A DNA stretch of 11,859 nt, taken from NCBI RefSeq assembly GCF_040392825.1, contig NZ_JBEBVH010000113.1:1-11859 (forward strand), given 5' to 3'. The notes beneath the pieces were generated by a model. That model did no database searches. It was not told where the DNA came from and saw only the letters and a program-made list of their open reading frames with translations. Source of the DNA: Pseudopedobacter sp040392825. Lineage in GTDB: Bacteria; Bacteroidota; Bacteroidia; Sphingobacteriales; Sphingobacteriaceae. Each line of letters begins with the position of its first letter. The stretch's first letter is position 1. Shown here piece by piece: positions 7,222-11,859 of this stretch. The position numbers were made by a program, and so were the translations under genes.

Positions 7222-10200
7222 TTTCATCTAGGTCACTTCGATACTGCGAAGGTGATTTTCCAAAATGTTTCTTAAATTCTTTCCCAAAATATTTAGTGTC
7301 ATTAAAGCCAGCGTAGAAAGCAACTTCCGAAATAGGAAGATGTTTCTTTTTAAGTAGAATAGCTGCTTTCTTTAATTTGATGGATTTAATAAAATCGCCA
7401 ACAGAAAGTCCGGTAAGTGCATTAACTTTGCGATATAAGACGTTTTTGCTCATTCCTATTTCCTGAGTTAAAGTTGCAACACCAAAGTCTGACGATTCCA
7501 TATTATTCTCTATTATCGAAATAAGTTTTTCTATAAACCTTTCATCGCCGGAAGTCATTTCAACATCATTAGGTTCTAAACTTATTTTTTTACTGAAACG
7601 TTGTCTTATTGCTTCTCTGGCAACCATTAAATTATTCATATTTAATAATAACCATTTGGTATTAAACGGCTTAGTGATATAAACGTTTGCACCCGTTTCC
7701 AATCCTTCCAATTTATTTGAGTCCTCACTTTTCGCAGTGAGTAAAATAACAGGAATATGTGCTGTAGCCTCATCTGTTTTTATTTGTCTGCATAATTCCA
7801 GACCATCCATTATGGGCATCATAGAATCGCTGATAATGATGTCGGGTATAACTTCTTTGGCTATCTCAAGACCTTGTTCTCCATTTTCTGCTTCTATCAC
7901 TTGATACAAATGAGCAATTTCCTCTCTGATAAAAGCCCTCATATTATTATTATCTTCTACCAATAGGACCGTTAATTTTGAGTCGGAATTTTGAGATATT
8001 GTTTGAACAGGGCTAAAGGGCCCTTCCTCCGCAATCATCTTGTTAACAGTTATAAATTCTGATTTGCTTTCTGAAACTGATTCGCTAGTTATTGTCGGTA
8101 AATTTAGTGGCAATTTAATAATGAACTTTGTTTTAAATCCATCTATGTCAGGCAGTGAGTCACTCTCAACAGCAATACTACCATGGTGCATTTCTATAAT
8201 GGCTTTTGCAAGAGCCAGCCCCACTCCAGAACTGTTTTTTCTATATCCCTGGGTTTCAATTTGATAAAATCTTGTAAATAGGTTCTGGACATTTTCTTCA
8301 GGTATTCCTTCACCATCGTCCTCAATTATTATAGTCAGGAAATTGGTTTCCTGGCTAACTCTCACCCTTACACTGCCCGAATCAGGCGTGAATTTAAAAG
8401 CATTAGATAAAAGATTAAAAATTACTTTTTCGAGTTGATCTTTGTCGAAAAAATAATCTTCGGTGATGTTGTCTACTTTTAGCTGATAGTTGATATGGCG
8501 GGAAACCGCTTCATTTGTGAAAAATTCAAATATATTACGTATAAAGTTAGGTAGATTGTGCCATGAAGGATGAATTTTCATTTGTCCCGCTTCCACCTTT
8601 CGGAAATCCATTAATTCATTGACCAGTTTTAACAACAGACCAGCGTTCTTTTTAGCAAGGTTTAAATGGTGCCGTAATTTTGAATCTTCGGGAACTTCCT
8701 GCACCGCATTATCGAGAGGGCCAACGATTAATGTTAGCGGAGTTCGCAGTTCATGAGATATATTCGTGAAAAAATCCATCTGCATCTGATAGTGAGCTTG
8801 TTGTCTGGTATTTTCCAGGTGTTCGTAATACAAATCTCTTTTTAATCTGGATTTCGAGATGAGCGAGTTTACTATCAGGTATGCAATAATGCCAAGTAAG
8901 ATTACGTAAAGCAGGTATGCCCACCATGTCTTCCATAACGGTGGTGCAATATGGATACGAATTTTGGAAGGCATTTGATTCCATATGCCATCGCTATTAG
9001 CGCTTTTAACCAGAATGGTATAGCTACCCGGAGACAGGTTAGTATAGGTGACAGCAGGAGTAGAAGTGTATACCCAATCGCCTTTTGCACCTTCCAGTTT
9101 ATAGGCATATTTGTTTTTAAAAGATTTGATCAGATTTAAAGATGAAAATTCAAGTGTAAATGTGTTTTGGTTATAACTCAGATTGATCTCGCCCATCTCT
9201 GTGATGTTCATTTTCAAAATACCATCATCAGCATTGGTTTGTACCTTTTCATTAAATAGTTTCAGGCCGGTAAATACTACCGGATAGGTAGAATCATTTT
9301 TTTGGATATTTGTTGGGTAAAAGCTAACCAGACCATTGAAACTCCCAAAGTACAATTCACCGTTTTTAGTTTTTAAACAGGAGTTAGAATTGAATACATT
9401 ACCCGGAAGTCCGTCTTTCTTATTATAATTTCTAAATGTTTTGTCTTTTATATCGAAACAGGAAAGACCATTATCTGTACTGATCCACAAAAGGTGATTA
9501 TTGTCTTCTATAATGGCCATAATATTATTGCTAGGCAGGCCATCACTGGTGGTATAATGAGAAAATTCACCATTTTTTAGGTTAAAGCAATTCAATCCAC
9601 CGTAATTTGTACCTATCCATATATATCCACCCGCAGACTCGGTGATAGAGGTGATAAGGTTGGAGGTGAGCCCTGAATTTTCTTTGGAAAATAGTTTAAA
9701 TGCATGATCTTGCTCTCTTAATAGTTTTATTCCGTCATGCGTTCCTATCCATAAGTTTTGTTTAGAGTCCTTAAAGATAACCTTCACCCAATTGCTGCTT
9801 AATGTACTGGTTTTAGTATTGCCGTATGTAGTAAAGGTTTTCGTATCCGGATTTAAAATGTTTAGTCCGCCACCCATTGTTCCAACCCAAAACCGACCTT
9901 TGTTGTCTTCTAATATACTGGCAACGTTGTTATTGCTTAAAGTGCCGTTTACTCCTGCTTTATTTTTAAAATGGATAAAGCTTTTGCCGTCAGAAGAGAG
10001 CAGATTTAATCCGCCACCTACGGTGCCAACCCATAATTGTCCTTTAGTGTCTTTGTAAATTGCTGTAACCAGATCGGAGCTTAAACTGTTGGGATCTTCC
10101 GGGATATGTTTGAAATGAGTGAAGGTCTTTGATTTTTTATTAAAATAGTTTAAGCCTTCGGCTTCTGTACCTATCCATAAATTCTCTTTATCTTCAATAA

Positions 10201-11293
10201 TGGTGCTAATAACATTGCTGCTCAGACTGTTCCTGACAGATTCTGTTCTGTAAGTTTGGAATAATGTAGTTTTTGAATAAGCAACGTTTACGCCTCCATA
10301 ATAGGTGCCCAGCCATATAGATTTTTGATTATCTATGCAAATGTCATAGATTGAATTATGGTTAAGGCTCTTTGGATTCCCGGGATTATGGGTATAAGTT
10401 GTAAATCTCTTTTGTTTAGGATTAAGAAAGCAGAGGCCTTTTAATGTAGCAATCCATAAATTTCCATTTTCATCTTTAAGGATCTTCCTGATATTATTGT
10501 TGATTAAACTGTTTTTTTCATTATCAATCTGGTAGAAACGGGTCACTTTTTTTGTGTCAGGATTATAATTTATAATCCCTTCACTTTTAGTACCCAACCA
10601 AAGGTTATTTTCATCGTCTTCTACAATAGAAGTAATGTCTTCGGATGATTTATTGTTGGATAAAATTTGATGATTTGTGAAATATACGCCGTTTTTATAG
10701 CTTACTTTTGTTAAACCTTTAGGTGTACCCAACCATAGGTTTTTGTTTCTATCCTGAAATATAGCCGTAATTTTTCCGGGTTCCAGCCCTTCAATTTTAC
10801 CAGAAAGCTGTTGAAAAGAATTTCTATCATCGTTTATGAGCTTATTAAGACCCTTGTCTGTACCTACCCAAATAGTATTATCCGGACTTTGATAGATACA
10901 ATTGATGATGTAACTGTCTAAGCTATTATTTTTTTTAGGATCTGCACCAATTTCTAAAAATGAATCTTCTGAATAAATGTATTTTTTGAGTCCTTTTTTT
11001 GTTCCTATCCATAAATTGCCATTTTGGTCGGCTTGTAAGGCTACAATATAATCTTTCTCGCTATTGCCGGTTCTGTATACTTCAAAATAATGCCCGTTGA
11101 ATTTATTCAGCCCATCTTTTGAGCCAAACCACATAAAACCCTTCTTATCCTGAGCGATGGCAAATATTGAGCTTTGGGAAAGGCCATTTTCCACTGTTAA
11201 ATGGTCAAAATCCAGACGTGGTTGCGCAAAAGTATAATTTGGAATTAAGGATAGAACCGTAATAAACGAAAAATAATAAAGTAATTTTGCCAT
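7208..11293 (-). CDS. Hybrid two-component system sensor/regulator (HTCS) with double beta-propeller sensor and AraC-type DNA-binding domain
   Basis: This 1361-residue inner-membrane protein joins sensor, histidine kinase, receiver and transcription activator in one chain, the usual controller of polysaccharide loci in Bacteroidota. A signal peptide (1-23, cut near TFA|Q) leads into a periplasmic part with 14 blade motifs of the W-[IVL]-G-T-x-x-G-[LI] kind (about residues 54 to 650, roughly every 46), which predicts two seven-bladed propellers. A Y_Y_Y domain follows at about 700-782 and a membrane helix at about 789-811. The kinase has its H-box at NISHELRTP (phospho-acceptor His847), N-box NLLSN (960-964), G1 DDGEGIP (992-998) and G2 GVGLALA (1023-1029). 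The receiver has acidic Glu1113/Asp1114, phospho-acceptor Asp1156 (SDSMMP), Thr1186 and Lys1208. The AraC-type helix-turn-helix spans about 1255-1352. All key residues are present. It faces the susC operon tail to tail and probably activates it on sensing an oligosaccharide. The ATG start gives the intact signal peptide. Confidence 0.97.
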   Translation of the reverse strand: MAKLLYYFSFITVLSLIPNYTFAQPRLDFDHLTVENGLSQSSIFAIAQDKKGFMWFGSKDGLNKFNGHYFEVYRTGNSEKDYIVALQADQNGNLWIGTKKGLKKYIYSEDSFLEIGADPKKNNSLDSYIINCIYQSPDNTIWVGTDKGLNKLINDDRNSFQQLSGKIEGLEPGKITAIFQDRNKNLWLGTPKGLTKVSYKNGVYFTNHQILSNNKSSEDITSIVEDDENNLWLGTKSEGIINYNPDTKKVTRFYQIDNEKNSLINNNIRKILKDENGNLWIATLKGLCFLNPKQKRFTTYTHNPGNPKSLNHNSIYDICIDNQKSIWLGTYYGGVNVAYSKTTLFQTYRTESVRNSLSSNVISTIIEDKENLWIGTEAEGLNYFNKKSKTFTHFKHIPEDPNSLSSDLVTAIYKDTKGQLWVGTVGGGLNLLSSDGKSFIHFKNKAGVNGTLSNNNVASILEDNKGRFWVGTMGGGLNILNPDTKTFTTYGNTKTSTLSSNWVKVIFKDSKQNLWIGTHDGIKLLREQDHAFKLFSKENSGLTSNLITSITESAGGYIWIGTNYGGLNCFNLKNGEFSHYTTSDGLPSNNIMAIIEDNNHLLWISTDNGLSCFDIKDKTFRNYNKKDGLPGNVFNSNSCLKTKNGELYFGSFNGLVSFYPTNIQKNDSTYPVVFTGLKLFNEKVQTNADDGILKMNITEMGEINLSYNQNTFTLEFSSLNLIKSFKNKYAYKLEGAKGDWVYTSTPAVTYTNLSPGSYTILVKSANSDGIWNQMPSKIRIHIAPPLWKTWWAYLLYVILLGIIAYLIVNSLISKSRLKRDLYYEHLENTRQQAHYQMQMDFFTNISHELRTPLTLIVGPLDNAVQEVPEDSKLRHHLNLAKKNAGLLLKLVNELMDFRKVEAGQMKIHPSWHNLPNFIRNIFEFFTNEAVSRHINYQLKVDNITEDYFFDKDQLEKVIFNLLSNAFKFTPDSGSVRVRVSQETNFLTIIIEDDGEGIPEENVQNLFTRFYQIETQGYRKNSSGVGLALAKAIIEMHHGSIAVESDSLPDIDGFKTKFIIKLPLNLPTITSESVSESKSEFITVNKMIAEEGPFSPVQTISQNSDSKLTVLLVEDNNNMRAFIREEIAHLYQVIEAENGEQGLEIAKEVIPDIIISDSMMPIMDGLELCRQIKTDEATAHIPVILLTAKSEDSNKLEGLETGANVYITKPFNTKWLLLNMNNLMVAREAIRQRFSKKISLEPNDVEMTSGDERFIEKLISIIENNMESSDFGVATLTQEIGMSKNVLYRKVNALTGLSVGDFIKSIKLKKAAILLKKKHLPISEVAFYAGFNDTKYFGKEFKKHFGKSPSQYRSDLDETESG
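9340..11140 (-). repeat. Coding repeats: 14 propeller blades in the HTCS sensor
   Basis: Within the HTCS gene, near-identical DNA words such as CCTATCCATAA (plus-strand reading) recur about every 120 to 150 bases. They encode the LWIGT core of each blade. Protein positions of the blade tryptophan or its equivalent are close to 54, 95, 142, 187, 231, 279, 327, 372, 420, 469, 514, 558, 603 and 648. The last is degenerate (LYFGS) and the thirteenth reads LWIST. The limits given are approximate. This is protein-domain repetition, not a mobile or regulatory DNA repeat. Confidence 0.85.
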
Positions 11294-11436
11294 CTTTTAA
11301 AAATACACCTTTTATTAAAAAACCTTCCTGTTTTTAATAAAGAACTGATATTTCTAAATTTAAAAACAAGAAGGTGTATCTATAAAAATGCAAAGTTACC
11401 CGGAAGCTCTTAACAGTTATTGTTTATGCATAATAA
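11294..11436 (-). promoter_or_regulatory. Leader and presumed promoter region of the HTCS gene
   Basis: This 143-base AT-rich gap separates the end of the T9SS-protein gene from the HTCS start. On the minus strand TAAATTTA (about 11355-11362) is one base from the -7 consensus TAnnTTTG. A TTTG lies at 11394-11391, but at 28 bases its spacing is longer than the usual 19 or so. No Shine-Dalgarno site precedes the ATG. Two nested inverted repeats fall here and are listed separately. A separate HTCS promoter is likely but not proven; read-through from the upstream gene is possible because the hairpin at 11412-11444 is weak. Confidence 0.4.
11303..11379. repeat. Nested inverted repeats in the HTCS leader
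   Basis: ATACACCTT (11303-11311) is matched by its exact reverse complement AAGGTGTAT (11371-11379). Inside them TGTTTTTAA (11329-11337) is matched by TTAAAAACA (11360-11368). The two pairs do not share one centre, so they could form either a branched leader structure or separate protein-binding half-sites. The outer pair is GC-bearing and less likely to be chance than the inner AT-rich one. One possible role is autoregulation by the HTCS; this is inference. Confidence 0.4.
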
Positions 11437-11444
11437 TTACTGTT
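11412..11444 (-). terminator. Imperfect stem-loop at the end of the T9SS-protein gene
   Basis: On the minus strand AACAGT and ACTGTT frame a 33-base imperfect palindrome, with an inner TTATGCATAA. It overlaps the TAA stop (11439-11437) of the T9SS-protein gene. Mismatches interrupt the stem and no T-run follows (AAGAGCTTCC), so it is a poor intrinsic terminator. It may act as a 3' end structure or be incidental. Confidence 0.3.
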
Positions 11445-11859
11445 TTATAAACTTTGAAAATTCTTTGTTATTTCCTCTTTCAAGTATAATGATATAATTT
11501 CCGGGTGTAAATTTTTCAGTCTGAACAACTACCTGTTTTTCCAAAGAATTAACAGTGGTTTGGTAAATCACCTGACCTAATATAGATACTATTTTTAATA
11601 TTGAAGTCTCCTCTCTGGGTGAAAAAACAATGTTAAGTGCGTTTGAGGTAGGATTTGGGTAAACAGAAAGTGATATTCCGTTATTTATTTTGCTGTTTAC
11701 ACGAATGACTTTGCTATATTCTGTTGAATTATTAGTATCAATTTTCTGCAATTTGTAATAAGCGCCCTGTACATCAGTTTTTGAGTCGGTAAATGAATAA
11801 TACGAACTATTGGTGTTGTCTACTGTACCTATGTTAGAAAAGTTCTTTCCATCGGTACT
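11437..11859 (-). CDS. C-terminal part of a T9SS-secreted protein (type A sorting domain), 5' end outside window
   Basis: The frame is open from the right edge to the TAA at 11439-11437, giving the last 140 residues of a longer protein. The first 57 residues (STDGKNFSNIG, YYSFTD, GAYYKLQKID, then YSKVIRV) form the small beta-sandwich region that commonly precedes sorting domains in these proteins. Residues 60-140 are a type A C-terminal sorting domain: VYPNPTSNALNI at 66-77, ILGQVIY near 93-99, FTPGNYIIIL at 117-126 and a basic end KEFSKFIKQ. This signal sends a protein through the type IX secretion system to the surface or medium, where the domain is cut off. The N-terminal catalytic or binding part is not in view, so its function is unknown. 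It reads in the same direction as the HTCS gene, 143 bases upstream of it. A TTG at 11751 is not a credible start, because homologous sequence continues upstream of it. Confidence 0.87.
   Translation of the reverse strand, partial: STDGKNFSNIGTVDNTNSSYYSFTDSKTDVQGAYYKLQKIDTNNSTEYSKVIRVNSKINNGISLSVYPNPTSNALNIVFSPREETSILKIVSILGQVIYQTTVNSLEKQVVVQTEKFTPGNYIIILERGNNKEFSKFIKQ

Noticed and set aside
7125..7316. Small plus-strand open frame across the GH109 / HTCS junction
   Set aside because: It overlaps both real genes and the terminator hairpin, and its residues match nothing I recognise. It is a shadow of the other frames.
8040..10058. Several 60-90-codon plus-strand frames inside the HTCS gene
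   Set aside because: They lie opposite a strongly supported gene, and their composition reflects the complement of kinase and propeller codons.
9340..11140. Regular DNA repeats (CCTATCCATAA and similar) as a CRISPR or regulatory array
   Set aside because: They are in frame, vary in sequence and encode the LWIGT core of successive propeller blades.
11437..11751. A stand-alone 104-residue protein starting at TTG 11751
   Set aside because: The same frame stays open to the window edge, and the upstream residues (STDGKNFS, YYSFTD, GAYYKL) are typical of the region before a T9SS sorting domain. It is the end of a longer gene.
1..11859. Mobile elements, phage genes, tRNA or rRNA
   Set aside because: No transposase, integrase, flanking repeats or RNA gene sequence was seen, and the genes are intact with normal spacing.

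Overview
The window looks like chromosomal DNA from a low-GC member of the Bacteroidota. It carries an adjacent SusC/SusD outer-membrane pair, a one-protein hybrid two-component system (HTCS) with two predicted beta-propellers, and a C-terminal sorting domain of the type IX secretion system (T9SS). Shine-Dalgarno sites are absent or weak before the genes, as is usual in this phylum. T9SS cargo plus an HTCS fits a free-living or environmental member (Flavobacteriia, Sphingobacteriia, Chitinophagia or similar) better than a typical gut Bacteroides. I cannot assign a genus.

Layout from left to right. (1) 1-612, minus strand: the first 204 codons of a six-helix membrane protein cut by the window edge, most likely the sensor part of a histidine kinase. 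(2) 613-924: a 312-base divergent intergenic region with short inverted repeats and a weak Bacteroidota-type -7 box. (3) 925-7180, plus strand: a compact polysaccharide-utilization locus made of susC (TonB-dependent transporter), susD (surface glycan-binding lipoprotein) and a Tat-exported GH109-type glycosidase of the NAD-dependent Gfo/Idh/MocA fold. (4) 7184-7221: a perfect 16-bp stem-loop between convergent genes. (5) 7208-11293, minus strand: a 1361-residue HTCS. (6) 11294-11436: a short AT-rich leader with nested inverted repeats. (7) 11437-11859, minus strand: the last 140 codons of a T9SS-secreted protein whose start lies beyond the window.

How the genes probably work together (inference from family knowledge). 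SusD captures a glycan at the cell surface and SusC moves it into the periplasm with TonB energy. The GH109 enzyme, folded in the cytoplasm around its NAD cofactor and exported by Tat, removes terminal N-acetylgalactosamine. The HTCS senses a released oligosaccharide in the periplasm and activates the susC promoter through its AraC-type C-terminus. The locus is unusually small: one recognisable enzyme, suggesting a narrow GalNAc-capped substrate such as a mucin-type or blood-group-A-like structure or a GalNAc-containing bacterial polymer. The gene families are all known. The novelty, if any, lies in this minimal combination and its substrate. No mobile element, CRISPR array, tRNA or rRNA was seen.
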